Below are positions 54,848 through 64,000 of a DNA stretch of 64,000 nt, one piece after another (position 1 is the first letter of the stretch; every line of letters starts with the position of its first letter). A program made the position numbers and the translations under genes. Under the pieces are notes generated by a model. The model was given only the letters and a program-made list of their open reading frames with translations. It was not told the origin of the DNA and searched no databases. This DNA is from Novosphingobium sp. ZN18A2 (GTDB taxonomy: Bacteria > Pseudomonadota > Alphaproteobacteria > Sphingomonadales > Sphingomonadaceae), in NCBI RefSeq assembly GCF_036784765.1, contig NZ_CP136651.1:496001-560000 (forward strand), in the 5' to 3' direction.

Positions 54848-55627
54848 ATGCGTTCCATTCTCTGCCCCGCCGATTCGACCCCCGGTTTCGATCCGCGCCT
54901 TGAAACCGCGCTTGCCCTCGCCCGCGCGATGCGCGGCCATGTCACCTTGCAGGTTGCCACCCCGGTTGCCGAAATGGCGGTGTGGGAACCGTTCGGAGGC
55001 GCCGTGCTGTCCGCCAACGCGATCAACGCCGCGCGCGATGCGGACCGGCAACTGGCGAACGATCTTTCCGAAAAGATGAAGCGTGAAGATGTTCCTTTCG
55101 ATGTGTCGACGGTCGACGTTTCGCGAATCGAAGGGCTGGCGGCCTCTGCCCGGTTTGCCGACGTTATCGTGACCGGGCTGGACGATCCGACGATAGAGGA
55201 AGTGTCGCTTGGCGTGCGCTGCCCCGTGCTGGCAACGCCTGAGAACGTGGCGATGACTGCGTTCGACGTGCCGGTGATGATCGCCTGGGATGGCGGCCAC
55301 GAAGCCGCCAACGCAATGCGCGCCTCGCTGCCGCTGCTGCGTCTTGCCAGCCAGGTCCACGTGCTGACGGTAAAGGAAAAGACCGCCGGTTTCCCCGCCA
55401 GCGACGCGCTCTGCTATCTCTCGCGCCACGATATCCACGCCGAACTGCACGAAGTGGCGCCGGAAGGTTCGATCTCGTCGACCATAGAGGCCACGGCCAA
55501 GCGGCTTGGCGCGGGGCTGATCGTGATGGGCGTCTATGGCCACAGCCGCCTGCGGGAGTTGTTGCTGGGCGGCGTTTCGCGTGACCTGCTGGACAACGCG
55601 ACCGTGCCGCTCCTGCTGGCGCACTGA
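54848..55627 (+). CDS. Universal stress protein (UspA family), tandem domain
   Basis: 259 residues from ATG 54848; the frame is open from 54746 but homology starts at MRSILCPAD. Two Usp-like halves: the first begins RSILCPADSTPGF and the second has VPVMIAWDGGHEAANAMRA and ends with the ATP-type glycine motif LIVMGVYGHSRLRELLLGGVSRDLL. Small cytosolic stress protein; regulation not visible. Confidence 0.87.
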   Translation: MRSILCPADSTPGFDPRLETALALARAMRGHVTLQVATPVAEMAVWEPFGGAVLSANAINAARDADRQLANDLSEKMKREDVPFDVSTVDVSRIEGLAASARFADVIVTGLDDPTIEEVSLGVRCPVLATPENVAMTAFDVPVMIAWDGGHEAANAMRASLPLLRLASQVHVLTVKEKTAGFPASDALCYLSRHDIHAELHEVAPEGSISSTIEATAKRLGAGLIVMGVYGHSRLRELLLGGVSRDLLDNATVPLLLAH

Positions 55628-55677
55628 GCGGAGCGGCGCTAGCCTCCCCTTCGCGATCAGTGAAGGGGAGTTCTAGC

Positions 55678-56463
55678 ATGACCAAGCACATCACCGGCCG
55701 GGCCGCGATGAAACTGGCCGCGGCCGCGTTGCTGGCAGGGGCCGCCGTTTCGGGCGCCGCCGGCGCGAAGCCGGCCGGGCACGGCGCAATGAAACCGGCC
55801 GCGGCCATCGCCGATTCGCACCGGCCGGAAGCGAATCGCAAGATGGACGAAGGACGCAAGCCGCAGGCGATCCTGGCGTTTTCCGCGTTTCGTCCCGGCG
55901 ATGTCGTGGCCGACTGGGGCGCGGGCGGCGGTTACTATTCCGAACTGATTGCGGATGTGGTCGGGCCGAAGGGCCTGGTCTATGCGATAAATTCGCCCGC
56001 GTTCTACAAGCCGGAGGTGTGGGAGCCGCTGCTGAAGGCGCATCCCAACGTAAAGCCGCTGCTTGCGCCGGCCGATGCGCAGCAGCTTGCGCCGAACAGC
56101 GTCGATGCGATTTTCGCGCACCTTGAATACCACGATCTCTATTTCATCTCGGAAAAGTTCAAGCACCCGAAGCTGAACGTGCCGGCGGTGATCGCCAACT
56201 GGTTCGCGGCGGTGAAGCCCGGCGGGCAGGTGATCGTGGTCGATCATGTCGCGCTGCCGGGCGACCCGCGTGAGAATACCAACAAGTATCACCGCATCGA
56301 TCCCGACCAGGTCAGGCACGACATGACTGCCGCCGGGTTCGTCGAAGCTGGCGAATCGGACGTGTTGCGGCGCAGCGACGATCCGCACAACGTGATCGTA
56401 TTCGATCCGTCGGTGCGCGGAAAAACCGATCGGTTTGCCCTGAAGTTCCGGAAACCGGGCTAA
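55678..56463 (+). CDS. Exported class I SAM-dependent methyltransferase
   Basis: 261 residues from ATG 55678, preceded by GAAGGGGAG. A hydrophobic N-terminus (LAAAALLAGAAVSGAAGA) followed by a methyltransferase fold: DVVADWGAGGGYYSELIADVVG (SAM motif I, DxGxGxG-like), VDAIFAHLEYHDLY and VKPGGQVIVVDH. Secreted members of this family are common in sphingomonads; substrate unknown. Whether SAM reaches the periplasm is unclear, so the N-terminus could instead be a membrane anchor. Confidence 0.82.
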   Translation: MTKHITGRAAMKLAAAALLAGAAVSGAAGAKPAGHGAMKPAAAIADSHRPEANRKMDEGRKPQAILAFSAFRPGDVVADWGAGGGYYSELIADVVGPKGLVYAINSPAFYKPEVWEPLLKAHPNVKPLLAPADAQQLAPNSVDAIFAHLEYHDLYFISEKFKHPKLNVPAVIANWFAAVKPGGQVIVVDHVALPGDPRENTNKYHRIDPDQVRHDMTAAGFVEAGESDVLRRSDDPHNVIVFDPSVRGKTDRFALKFRKPG

Positions 56464-56544
56464 TTTCCGCTAACGATTGTAAAAATTGCAACCAAAAATG
56501 CCCATTTCGCACTTGCGAGATAAGATTGTGCAGTGCATATAGAG

Positions 56545-56608
56545 ACTGCCTTTCAGGCATCCTCTCCCAAAACTTCCAGGCCCGGCCGGCAACGGCCGGG
56601 CTTTTTTT
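56545..56608 (+). ncRNA. Alpha-r8/MmgR (suhB-family)-like small RNA
   Basis: The gap after the methyltransferase gene contains GCCTTTCAGGCATCCTCTCC and then AAAACTTCCAGG, a block I recognise from the alphaproteobacterial suhB/alpha-r8 (MmgR) sRNA family, directly followed by a strong terminator (CCCGGCCG, loop GCAA, CGGCCGGG, T7). A possible promoter is TTGCGA (56513-56518) with CATATA (56536-56541), spacing 17. MmgR in Sinorhizobium limits PHB granule formation. The 5' end is an estimate. The identification is from memory of the motif, not a search. Confidence 0.65.
56580..56608 (+). terminator. Rho-independent terminator
   Basis: GC-rich stem GCCCGGCCG/CGGCCGGGC with the four-base loop GCAA, immediately followed by seven T residues (56602-56608). 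The strongest intrinsic terminator in the window; it ends the putative sRNA. Confidence 0.85.
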
Positions 56609-56790
56609 CGTCCGAATCGGCGGCGGCCCCGCCTGGTCCGCCTGGTCCGCCTGTTTGGCTTCGGCTGCCGGCTCTGACGGGTTTGCAACCGATGCATCGC
56701 CCGCGCGTTTGAAATGCGGATGGGCAATCCCTAGCTTGTCCCTCTCGGTAACGGACCCGAAGCGGTCCCCAGCAAGGAACGGGCAGTCGC

Positions 56791-59115
56791 ATGGCGGATG
56801 TCGATACGGCCGATCTGGCCACGGGAACGGTGCGGCTGCAGGTCGCTGGCGCGCGCGGCGAGGAAAGCGGGCAGGGTTTTGCCCGCATCAGCCGCGAGGT
56901 CATGGGCCAGCTGGGCGTGACCGAAGGCGACGCGATAGAAATAACCGGCAAGCGTTCCACTGTCGCGCGCGTCCTGCTGCCCTATCCCGAGGATGAAGGC
57001 TTGCAGGTGATCCGGCTTGACGGGTTGCAGCGCGCAAATGCCGAAACCGGATCGGGCGAACATGTAGAGGTGAAGAAGGCCGAAACGCGCACCGCGCAGC
57101 GTGTCGTCTTCGCGCCCGCGCAACGCGATTTGCGGCTTCACGGTCCGGCGCAGGCGTTGAAGCGCAACTTCCTCGGCCGCCCGGTGCTGACCGGCGACCT
57201 TGTGGCGACGACCGGGCAGCAGCCGGTGAACCGGGGCGAGATGCCGCCGCAGTTGCAACGCATGGTCAACGTCCCCGCCTTCGCGCTCACGCAGATCCGG
57301 CTCACCGTCGTTTCCACCGTGCCCAAGGGCGCGGTGGTGATCGACGAGGAAACCGAAGTCGAGCTGCGCGCCGAATACGAAGAACCGCGCGATGGCCGCG
57401 CCGACGTGAACTATGACGATGTCGGCGGCATGGACGACACGATCAAGCAGCTGCGCGAAATGGTGGAACTGCCGCTGCGCTATCCCGAATTGTTCCGCCG
57501 CCTCGGCGTCGATCCGCCCAAGGGCGTGCTGCTCCACGGCCCGCCGGGAACCGGCAAGACGCGGCTGGCCCAGGCGGTCGCCAATGAAAGCGACGCCACG
57601 TTCCTGACGGTAAACGGTCCGGAAATCATGGGTTCGGCCTATGGCGAGAGCGAAAAGCGCCTGCGCGAGGTGTTCGAGGAAGCGCAGCGCGATGCGCCCG
57701 CGATCATCTTCATCGACGAGATCGATTCGATCGCGCCCAAGCGCGACCAGGTGCATGGCGAGGCGGAAAAGCGCCTTGTCGCGCAGCTTCTCACGCTGAT
57801 GGACGGGCTGCACGGCCGCTCCAACCTTGTCGTTATCGCCGCGACCAACCGGCCCGATGCGATCGACGCCGCGCTGCGCCGCCCCGGCCGTTTCGACCGC
57901 GAGATCGTGGTCGGCGTGCCCGACGAGAAAGGCCGGCGCGAGATCCTGGCCATCCACACTCGCGGCATGCCGCTGGGCGAAGGGGTGGACCTGAAGGAAC
58001 TGGCGCGCACCACGCACGGCTTCGTGGGCGCGGATCTTGCCGCGCTGGCGCGCGAGGCCGCGATTGAGGCGGTGCGACGGATCATGCCGAAGCTCGATTT
58101 CGACCAGCAGACGATCCCCGCCGAAGTGCTGGATGCGCTGCGGGTAGAGCGCGCGGACTTTGTCGAGGCGCTGAAGCGCGTCCAGCCTTCGGCCATGCGC
58201 GAAGTGATGGTCCAGGCGCCGTCGGTCGGCTGGTCCGACATCGGCGGGCTGGGCGAAGCGCAGGACAAGCTGAAGGAAGGCGTGGAACTGCCGCTGAAGA
58301 ACCCGGAGGCGTTCCACCGTCTGGGCATCCGCCCGGCCAAGGGCTTCCTGCTCTATGGCCCGCCCGGAACCGGCAAGACCTTGCTGGCGAAGGCCGTGGC
58401 GAAAGAGGCGGAGGCCAACTTCATCTCGATCAAGTCGTCAGACCTGCTCTCCAAGTGGTACGGCGAAAGCGAACAGCAGATCAGCCGCCTGTTCGCCCGC
58501 GCGCGTCAGGTGGCGCCCTGCGTGGTGTTCATCGATGAAATCGACAGCCTCGTGCCCGCGCGCGGCAGCGGTGCCGGCGGTGAGCCGCAAGTGACCGCGC
58601 GGGTGGTGAACACCATCCTTGCCGAGATGGACGGGCTTGAGGAACTGCAGTCGGTCGTCCTGATCGGCGCGACCAATCGGCCCAACCTGGTCGATCCCGC
58701 GCTGCTGCGGCCCGGCCGGTTCGATGAGCTGGTCTATGTCGGCACGCCCGACAAGGCCGGGCGCGAACATATCCTGAAGATCCACACCGCCGACATGCCG
58801 CTGGCAGGTGACGTGGACCTGGCGGAGGTGGCCGAAAAGACCGACCGCTTCACCGGCGCGGACCTGGAAGACGTGGTGCGCCGCGCGGGCCTTGGCGCGA
58901 TCCGCCGGGCGGGCGGCGCCGTCGACAGCGTGACCGCGGAAGACTTCGCCGCCGCGCTGGACGATTCGCGCGCGACCGTGACGGCCGAGATGGAAGCCGA
59001 ATACGCGAAGATGAAGGGCGAACTGAAAAAGCGCGCCGCCGAACCGACGCCCATCGGCTTCATTACGCCGGGCATGGTCGAATCGACGCGGGTCGAGAAG
59101 AAGAACGGCGATTAG
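56791..59115 (+). CDS. CDC48/VAT-type AAA+ ATPase, two ATPase domains
   Basis: 774 residues, the length of archaeal VAT and eukaryotic p97. An N-terminal double-psi barrel region (about 10-90) and N-C subdomain are followed by D1 (Walker A GPPGTGKT about residue 250, Walker [13 protein letters not shown] about 306, arginine finger [21 protein letters not shown]) and D2 (Walker A GPPGTGKT about 524, Walker [13 protein letters not shown] about 580, [20 protein letters not shown]). Both halves keep all key residues, so two active rings are expected. The C-terminus (KKNGD) has no HbYX motif, so no proteasome docking is suggested. An unfoldase or disaggregase role is likely. Confidence 0.93.
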   Translation: MADVDTADLATGTVRLQVAGARGEESGQGFARISREVMGQLGVTEGDAIEITGKRSTVARVLLPYPEDEGLQVIRLDGLQRANAETGSGEHVEVKKAETRTAQRVVFAPAQRDLRLHGPAQALKRNFLGRPVLTGDLVATTGQQPVNRGEMPPQLQRMVNVPAFALTQIRLTVVSTVPKGAVVIDEETEVELRAEYEEPRDGRADVNYDDVGGMDDTIKQLREMVELPLRYPELFRRLGVDPPKGVLLHGPPGTGKTRLAQAVANESDATFLTVNGPEIMGSAYGESEKRLREVFEEAQRDAPAIIFIDEIDSIAPKRDQVHGEAEKRLVAQLLTLMDGLHGRSNLVVIAATNRPDAIDAALRRPGRFDREIVVGVPDEKGRREILAIHTRGMPLGEGVDLKELARTTHGFVGADLAALAREAAIEAVRRIMPKLDFDQQTIPAEVLDALRVERADFVEALKRVQPSAMREVMVQAPSVGWSDIGGLGEAQDKLKEGVELPLKNPEAFHRLGIRPAKGFLLYGPPGTGKTLLAKAVAKEAEANFISIKSSDLLSKWYGESEQQISRLFARARQVAPCVVFIDEIDSLVPARGSGAGGEPQVTARVVNTILAEMDGLEELQSVVLIGATNRPNLVDPALLRPGRFDELVYVGTPDKAGREHILKIHTADMPLAGDVDLAEVAEKTDRFTGADLEDVVRRAGLGAIRRAGGAVDSVTAEDFAAALDDSRATVTAEMEAEYAKMKGELKKRAAEPTPIGFITPGMVESTRVEKKNGD

Positions 59116-59523
59116 GCCGCGTGGACACTGTCCAACCTGAACGACCGACGGCATTCAGGGAGGGCTGATCGCGCCGTTGAACGGCGGGAAATGTCGGGGG
59201 GAATCTGCCCTTGCGCATTTCCCGCCCCGCTGCGACTTGCACCGCCTGCGGCGGCGCAAGTCTCGCTCCCCTCCCGCTTGCGGGAGGGGTTGGGGGTGGG
59301 CTGGCGCAACTTCTGAATTGTCGTCGTATCCTGACAGACTGCGCTTGGCAGAATTTCGCGGATAGCGATCGTGTCGGGTTTCGGGAATGGCGACGAGGCT
59401 GCTGGACGACCGGGCAGTCGGGGGTAGCTGCCCTTTTTTGAATTTGGCTACATCGGCTGTAGTCTGCCGTAACCAAAATCGCCCCTTGACCGGTGATCCC
59501 CAAAGCTCATCCGAGGCAATTCT
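59116..59523. other. Gap with a palindromic repeat, otherwise empty
   Basis: About 400 bases without a supported gene. It holds the palindromic repeat at 59267-59300. The part from about 59300 on is lower in GC and leads to the LprI-like gene. A 76-codon frame across the repeat (59211-59441) is a repeat artefact. Confidence 0.5.
59267..59300. repeat. Palindromic intergenic repeat (CCCCTCCCGCTTGCGGGAGGGG)
   Basis: CCCCTCCCGC and GCGGGAGGGG (59268-59289) form a perfect palindromic stem of 10 bp with a two-base TT centre, followed by TTGGGGGTGGG. This is a frequent sphingomonad REP-like element between genes. It follows the CDC48 gene. Confidence 0.6.
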
Positions 59524-60045
59524 ATGAGTTTGGCTACATCCCGTTTCCTCGCAATCGTCATTTGCCTGACTTCAACAGCGGCGCCTGCTCGGGCTGTAGC
59601 CTCGGATCAGGCATTTGCCAGCTCCACCGATGATGTCGTTACCATAAGGAGATGCCTGGACGGAAATGACGAGCGCGCAATGACTTGCATTGGTCAAATT
59701 GCTGACGGCTGTTTGGCGAAGGCTCGCCACGAACAACCTTGGATGGCGCGAATGAACTGCTGGTCCAGGGAAAACCATGCTTGGGAACAACTGCTCAACA
59801 ATAAATACAAGGAACTAGCATCCAAAGCCAAGCTCCAGGATACCGCCACCGGACCTTACCTAGAGCGCAATTCGTATGAGATGCTTGAAGACTCACAACA
59901 GAAGTGGCTTGTATTCAGAGACGCTGAGTTGGGACGTTTTTGGGCAATGCGGGCTCCCGCTTCGGCGTCATGGCGGGCCGCCGATCTCGAACGAGTGCGC
60001 CTCAGGCTCACCGTCGACCGATTTGTCGAACTCTCAATGGAATGA
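59524..60045 (+). CDS. LprI/DUF1311-like exported protein (lysozyme inhibitor family)
   Basis: 173 residues with a signal peptide (LATSRFLAIVICLTSTAAPARA). The central region is rich in Cys (IRRCLDG, MTCIGQIADGCL, RMNCW) and the C-terminal part has EDSQQKWLVFRDAEL, the pattern of the LprI N-domain/DUF1311 family, where such proteins inhibit lysozyme. AT-richer and less codon-biased than the neighbours, possibly imported. Family assignment is by pattern and fairly uncertain. Confidence 0.6.
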   Translation: MSLATSRFLAIVICLTSTAAPARAVASDQAFASSTDDVVTIRRCLDGNDERAMTCIGQIADGCLAKARHEQPWMARMNCWSRENHAWEQLLNNKYKELASKAKLQDTATGPYLERNSYEMLEDSQQKWLVFRDAELGRFWAMRAPASASWRAADLERVRLRLTVDRFVELSME

Positions 60046-60102
60046 GAGGGGCGCGTGGGAGCGTTGACGAGCGATTGAATGTGTTCGGGCGGGCTTGCAT
60101 CG

Positions 60103-61188
60103 TCACCCCGCCTCGATCGTATCCGTCTTGCGCTCCATCTCCAGGCGTTTCCTGGCGATCGCTTGCGGCATTTCGCGGCGCAGCCAGTCGAGCATGGCTT
60201 CGCGCACCGCACAGCGCAGGTCGAACAGAAGTCCGGCATCGCGCGCGCTCATCAGCAGGCGCACTTCCATCGCCGACGCGGTGGTGTCCGTTACCTGCAC
60301 ACCCGCCACGCGGCCGTCCCAGTTGGTGTGCGCCCTGATCTGCCGCTCCGCCTCCTCGCGGACCGGGGCGATGTGCGTTGCAGGGTCCAGGTAGAGGAAC
60401 ACCGTGCCCAACAGTTCGGAGCTTTCGCGCGTCCAGTTCTGGAAGGTGTCCTCCATGAACTTGGATGTCGGCACGACCAGCCGCCTCTCGTCCCACACCT
60501 TCACCACGACATAGGTCGTGCGGATATCCTCGATCCGGCCCCATTCGCCATTGATGATCACGACGTCGTCTATCCGGATCGGTTCGGTCAGCGCCATCTG
60601 GATGCCCGCGATCAGCGATTTCAGCGCGGGTTGCGCCGCCGCGCCCACGGCAAGGCCCGCCAGCCCCGCCGAAGCGATCAGCGTCACGCCCACGTTGCGC
60701 ACGCTGGGTATCGACAGCAGCATCAGCGCGATGGTGATGACGATCACCACGAAGGTGGCGATCCGCGAAAGGATCGTCAGCCGCGTCAGCCGTCGGCGCG
60801 CCTGCAGATTGTTTTCGGTGGTGATGTCGGCGCGCAGGGCCATCGCCCTGGTGGCGATCTGCACCAGTACCAGCGCCAGCCAGCCGATGATCGCGGGGAT
60901 GGCAAGGCCCGAAACGTGCGCCCAGGCATCGGCGATCCAGGGCACCTGCCGCGCCGCGAAGGCCAGTGCCAGCGCGATCAGCGCCCAGCGCAGCGGGCGC
61001 GAAAGCTGGCGCGCGATGCCGATGTCGCGCACGCCGTCGAACTCGTCGAGCAGGCCCGAAAGCAGCCGCACGGCAATGGCGTGCACCACAAGCGCGATGG
61101 CGATGGCCACCGTCGCGGCAATCGCTGTGGTAATGGCGGAGTTGATCCAGGCCGGCGCACTGGCGATGAACGTCGTCGGAAGAGCCAT
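60103..61188 (-). CDS. MscS-family mechanosensitive channel
   Basis: 361 residues, about five helices, with the pore-lining helix SAGLAGLAVGAAAQPALKSLIAGIQMA (near 185) and the following EPIRIDDVVIINGEWGRIEDI and RRLVVPTSKFMEDTFQNW segments of the MscS beta domain. Opens under membrane tension to release solutes. Convergent with the LprI-like gene. Confidence 0.9.
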   Translation of the reverse strand: MALPTTFIASAPAWINSAITTAIAATVAIAIALVVHAIAVRLLSGLLDEFDGVRDIGIARQLSRPLRWALIALALAFAARQVPWIADAWAHVSGLAIPAIIGWLALVLVQIATRAMALRADITTENNLQARRRLTRLTILSRIATFVVIVITIALMLLSIPSVRNVGVTLIASAGLAGLAVGAAAQPALKSLIAGIQMALTEPIRIDDVVIINGEWGRIEDIRTTYVVVKVWDERRLVVPTSKFMEDTFQNWTRESSELLGTVFLYLDPATHIAPVREEAERQIRAHTNWDGRVAGVQVTDTTASAMEVRLLMSARDAGLLFDLRCAVREAMLDWLRREMPQAIARKRLEMERKTDTIEAG

Positions 61189-61319
61189 GGCCGTATTATG
61201 GGCCTGTCATGCTGCCCTGTCATGCTGCAATGCAAACGCGGTGACTGTTTCATGACTGTTTCAATGGTCCCCGGCCGCGACAGCGCGCCACCGCTATCTG
61301 CACCTCAGGGATCAGCGCG

Positions 61320-62657
61320 TCAGGCCGAAGGGAAATCGATCCGCACCACCAGCCCGGCTGCGGTGAATTCGCGCTCTATCGCGCCGCCCAGTTGCCGGGC
61401 GGAACTTTGCATCAGCATCGATCCGAACCCGGTGCGCTCGGGCTCTGCGCCGGGCATCCGGCAGTGTTCTTCCCAGTCGATCACCACGTGCCCGTCTTCC
61501 CGCCGCCAGCGCACCGACAGCGTTCCTTCGGGCTGCGACCATGCGCCGTATTTCACCGCGTTCGTCACCAGTTCGTGCAGCACCAGCCCCAGCGGCATGG
61601 CCAGCTTCGCGGGGAGGATCACCGATTGCCCGTCAAGCGTGCAGTGCCCGTCGTCGCTGCGATAGGGGGCGATGGCCTTGTCGATCAGGTCTGCCAGGTC
61701 GACTTCGGGACGGTCGGCGGCGCCCTGCGTCACCTGGTGCGCGGTGACGAGCGCGTGGATGCGCTCGCTGATCCGGTCGACCGTGGCCTGCGCGGCGGGA
61801 TCGCTTTTGCCCGTCATCTTCACGATGGCCAGCACGACCGCGAAAAGGTTTTTCACGCGGTGGTTCAACTCGCGCGCCAGAAGGTCCGCGCGGTCGCGCG
61901 CGGCGGCGATGGCGGCGGCGTTGGCGGCGGCGGCCTCTGCCTGCGCCACCCGGCTCACCTGCCACAGCCCCAGCCCCAGCGCGGCGACGATGGCGAGGAA
62001 CAGCAGCAGCAGCAGCGGCAGCACGCGCTGTTCGGCCGCGTTGGCGTTGCCGCTGGCATCCTCCAGCCGCTTGCGTTCGATCGCTTCCAGCCGATACACC
62101 GCCTCGCGCAGCCCGCTCATCGCGGCCTGGCCTTCATCGCTGAGGATGCGGGTGCGCGCTTCTATGGGTTCGCCCTGGCGGATCAGCGCCACGGTATCGT
62201 CCAATTCCGCCCACTTCGCATCGCCCAGCCGCTCTATCCGGTCGACCAGATCGCGCTGTTGCGCCGCAAGCGACGGGCCAAGCTGTTTGTGGAGCCGCGA
62301 AACCGCTTCGCGATAGCGGGTGCGGCCTTCCTGGTATGGCTCAAGGTATCGGGTGTCGTACGTGATCAGGTATCCGCGCTGGCCCGTTTCGCCCAGCACG
62401 GTCGCCACCAGCATGTCGTTCAGCGAATCGATCACTTCCGCCGTCCGCGTGGCCTGGTTGCGTTGCTCGCGCTCTGTCTCCAGCGTGGTGAAGATCAGCG
62501 CCAGCGAGCCGAGCAGCCCCGCCGCGACGACGATGAACAGCGCAAGGCTTGGCGTGCGTGCGCCGCGCCGCCACCATCCGGCGCGCAGGACGCGAAACGC
62601 CCGCGGCCATTGCCTGGGAGAACCTTGCGGGGGCTGCGATGCCGGGGAAGCGTCCAT
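61320..62657 (-). CDS. HWE/HisKA_2-type sensor histidine kinase with CHASE3 domain
   Basis: 445 residues from ATG 62657; a TTG 12 codons upstream (62693) is an alternative. One helix (about 40-60), a periplasmic CHASE3-like region ([30 protein letters not shown]), a second helix (about 215-235), then the HisKA_2/HWE block with the phospho-acceptor His in [15 protein letters not shown], and an ATP-binding domain ([29 protein letters not shown]). No response regulator gene is adjacent, so it is an orphan kinase. Signal unknown. Confidence 0.85.
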   Translation of the reverse strand: MDASPASQPPQGSPRQWPRAFRVLRAGWWRRGARTPSLALFIVVAAGLLGSLALIFTTLETEREQRNQATRTAEVIDSLNDMLVATVLGETGQRGYLITYDTRYLEPYQEGRTRYREAVSRLHKQLGPSLAAQQRDLVDRIERLGDAKWAELDDTVALIRQGEPIEARTRILSDEGQAAMSGLREAVYRLEAIERKRLEDASGNANAAEQRVLPLLLLLFLAIVAALGLGLWQVSRVAQAEAAAANAAAIAAARDRADLLARELNHRVKNLFAVVLAIVKMTGKSDPAAQATVDRISERIHALVTAHQVTQGAADRPEVDLADLIDKAIAPYRSDDGHCTLDGQSVILPAKLAMPLGLVLHELVTNAVKYGAWSQPEGTLSVRWRREDGHVVIDWEEHCRMPGAEPERTGFGSMLMQSSARQLGGAIEREFTAAGLVVRIDFPSA

Positions 62658-62722
62658 CGCCGTCGCCCTAGACCAGCGGCGCGGCGCCAGCAATATTGCG
62701 CGATGCGCATATGGCGCGCGAC

Positions 62723-62751
62723 TTGACGAATGGCGCTCTCTTGCGTATCGG
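62723..62751 (+). promoter_or_regulatory. Candidate rpmH operon promoter
   Basis: TTGACG (62723-62728), 17-base spacer, TATCGG (62746-62751) upstream of rpmH and oriented towards it. The -35 is good, the -10 is weak. No DnaA-box cluster (TTATCCACA) was seen nearby, so this end of the window is not called as an origin. Confidence 0.4.
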
Positions 62752-62859
62752 CGCGCGTCTGATTTCGCGTCCGTCGCTTGCGGCGGCGTGTTGGTATTTT
62801 CGCTGCCGGCCGATTCGCTTGTCGATCGCTACGCAGCCAGTCGAGTCGAGAGAAGAACG

Positions 62860-62994
62860 ATGAAGCGCACTTTCCAGCCCAGCCGTCTCGTGCGCAAGCG
62901 CCGCCACGGCTTCCGCGCCCGCAAGGCTACCCCGGGTGGCCGCAAGGTGCTTGCCGCCCGCCGTGCGCGCGGCCGCAAGAGCCTGTCGGCCTGA
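62860..62994 (+). CDS. rpmH: 50S ribosomal protein L34
   Basis: 44 residues, the universal L34 sequence pattern: [20 protein letters not shown], then [19 protein letters not shown]. Length exactly as in the family. The longer frame beginning upstream is shadow. It starts the conserved rpmH-rnpA-yidD-yidC order. Confidence 0.97.
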   Translation: MKRTFQPSRLVRKRRHGFRARKATPGGRKVLAARRARGRKSLSA

Positions 62995-63017
62995 GCAAGC
63001 CGGAGGGCGAAGCGCCG

Positions 63018-63452
63018 GTGGCCGTGAACGGCGGCCCGACCGGCACATCGCTTCGCCCCGCGCCGCTTGCGACGATGCGCAAGCGGGCCGAATTCCTAGC
63101 CGCGAATCGTGGAACCCGGGTCTCGCGGCCCGGGTTTGTGCTGCTTGTGCGCAAGCGGACCGGTGATTCGGAGGAAAACGGCGAGGGCCAGATGCGATTC
63201 GGCGTGACCGTCACCAAGAAGATCGGCAACGCGGTTGTCCGCAACCGCATGAAGCGCCGCTTTCGAGCCCTGCTGCGCGAAGTCTTGCCGCAGGCCGGAC
63301 TTGCCCATGCCGACCACGTGCTGATCGGGCGCGAGGGCGGGGTGGAACGCGATTTCCATGCGATGAAGGCCGAACTGTTCGAAGCGCTGGCCCGCGCTGC
63401 CGCCGGCAAGGGCGATCCGCCGCGCGGAAATCGGCGGGGACGCAGGCGGTGA
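63018..63452 (+). CDS. rnpA: Ribonuclease P protein component
   Basis: 144 residues from GTG 63018, preceded by GGAGG at 63002-63006. Core: [49 protein letters not shown] (RNR signature), and a basic tail. Binds the RNA subunit of RNase P to process tRNA 5' ends. ATG 63075 would give a 125-residue protein that starts at homology; the N-terminal 19 residues of the chosen start are poorly conserved, so either start is possible. Confidence 0.9.
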   Translation: MAVNGGPTGTSLRPAPLATMRKRAEFLAANRGTRVSRPGFVLLVRKRTGDSEENGEGQMRFGVTVTKKIGNAVVRNRMKRRFRALLREVLPQAGLAHADHVLIGREGGVERDFHAMKAELFEALARAAAGKGDPPRGNRRGRRR

Positions 63453-63658
63453 AGTATGTTTTCATCCTTGTCGCGCGGTTCTGGCAGCTCGGCCCGTCGC
63501 GCGTTTTGCCGCCCACGTGCCGCTACACTCCCAGCTGTTCGCAGTACGCAATCGAGGCTTTGCAGAAACACGGGGCGATTAAGGGTGGCTGGCTTGCGGC
63601 GAAGCGGCTATTGCGCTGCCACCCATGGGGCGGCTGCGGCCATGACCCGGTGCCCTGA
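63449..63658 (+). CDS. yidD: Membrane protein insertion efficiency factor YidD
   Basis: 69 residues, GTG start overlapping the rnpA stop by four bases (GTGA). Conserved YidD blocks: [20 protein letters not shown] and [23 protein letters not shown] (the paired cysteines and CHPWGGxGxDPV ending). Assists YidC-dependent insertion. Confidence 0.95.
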   Translation: MKYVFILVARFWQLGPSRVLPPTCRYTPSCSQYAIEALQKHGAIKGGWLAAKRLLRCHPWGGCGHDPVP

Positions 63659-63714
63659 GCCATCGGCTGAGCGGGCATTTTCCTGACTATCCACGGGACG
63701 AGAGACGACAAGAA

Positions 63715-64000
63715 GTGGACAAGAATCGCAATCTCATCCTGGCTGTGATCCTGACCGGCCTGATCCTGCTCGGCTGGGACGCCGGGATGAAATACTTCTA
63801 TCCGCAGCCCGCGAAGCCGGTGCCCGCGGCCAGCGTGGCGGCCGATGCCGGCCAGGACGCGACCGCCGCGCCCGCGCCCGCAAGCTCGTCCACGGCCAAG
63901 CCCACGCGTGAGGGCGGGCTGGTCGACGCGACGGCCATCGCCACCGAAAAGCGCGATCTTGCCACGGACCTTGCCTCGCCCGACCGGGTGGCGATCGAAA
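63715..64000 (+). CDS. yidC: Membrane protein insertase YidC, 5' part
   Basis: Only the first ~95 codons are in the window. GTG 63715 begins VDKNRNLILAVILTGLILLGWDAGMKYFYPQ, the N-terminal helix of YidC; an Ala/Pro/Ser-rich linker follows (about 33-62) as in alphaproteobacterial YidC. Inserts inner-membrane proteins. Position after rnpA and yidD confirms the identity. Truncated by the window edge. Confidence 0.93.
   Translation, partial: MDKNRNLILAVILTGLILLGWDAGMKYFYPQPAKPVPAASVAADAGQDATAAPAPASSSTAKPTREGGLVDATAIATEKRDLATDLASPDRVAIE

Noticed and set aside
56731-58317. Minus-strand open frame (528 codons) opposite the CDC48 gene
   Set aside because: Antisense shadow; no start context or motifs, and the plus-strand gene is unambiguous.
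60079-61665. Plus-strand open frame (528 codons) across MscS and kinase genes
   Set aside because: Spans two convincing minus-strand genes and is His/Arg/Gln-rich.
62694-63714. Possible replication origin beside rpmH-rnpA-yidD-yidC
   Set aside because: No cluster of DnaA boxes and no dnaA or dnaN gene seen; only a single degenerate TATCCAC.

Overview
The window reads as a chromosomal segment of a high-GC alphaproteobacterium, most likely Sphingomonadales (Novosphingobium/Sphingomonas-like). The basis is gene content and style (stand-alone glutamyl-Q-tRNA(Asp) synthetase, HIG1 twin-membrane protein, a CYP153-type P450, a CDC48-type AAA ATPase, an alpha-r8/suhB-like sRNA) plus dispersed palindromic repeats that I associate with sphingomonad genomes. 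Taxonomy is an inference from genes, not from an rRNA; no rRNA, tRNA, CRISPR array or prophage was seen.

Layout. (1) 1-2458: end of a methylcrotonyl-CoA carboxylase pair (leucine/isovalerate catabolism). (2) 2459-3449: a gene-poor gap with dispersed repeats, one small membrane ORF and a decayed GIY-YIG endonuclease gene framed by a near-perfect inverted pair of hairpin repeats. (3) 3450-13701: a sulfide/persulfide response island. A leftward set (sulfide:quinone oxidoreductase-like, DUF2892, TolC) diverges from a rightward set (rhodanese, RND adaptor, RND pump, BigR/SqrR-like ArsR regulator with the two sensing cysteines, TrxC-like thioredoxin), followed by a persulfide dioxygenase and a TauE/SafE transporter. 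Related AT-rich palindromes lie in both promoter regions. (4) 13715-17815: biotin operon bioB-F-D-A on the minus strand.

(5) 18109-36821: a surface polysaccharide region. rfbF-rfbG-rfbH make CDP-4-keto-3,6-dideoxyglucose; they are followed by an SDR reductase, a NeuB/SAF-type synthase, a ThDP enzyme of the acetolactate-synthase fold (YerE-like) and a HAD phosphatase, which together suggest an unusual branched or higher-carbon deoxysugar. Downstream come a multi-SLBB export protein, a Wzz/KpsE-like chain-length protein, an AT-rich GT-C glycosyltransferase, a GtrB-like glycosyltransferase facing a GtrA-sulfotransferase fusion, a beta-helix protein and a second GT-C transferase.

(6) 36831-45905: housekeeping and lipid metabolism: 3-hydroxyacyl-CoA dehydrogenase, cobalamin adenosyltransferase, HIG1, gluQ, guaA, YrhK, DUF4336, a CYP153-type P450, two TetR regulators and an acyl-CoA thioesterase. 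(7) 46064-56463: 5'-nucleotidase lipoprotein, MFS transporter, nitronate monooxygenase-like protein, a 3-oxoacid CoA-transferase operon with a HAD lipoprotein gene between its two subunits and a divergent LysR, then HAD, UspA and an exported methyltransferase. (8) 56464-64000: an sRNA with a strong terminator, CDC48-type ATPase, LprI-like protein, MscS channel, HWE-like histidine kinase, and rpmH-rnpA-yidD-yidC (truncated by the window end).
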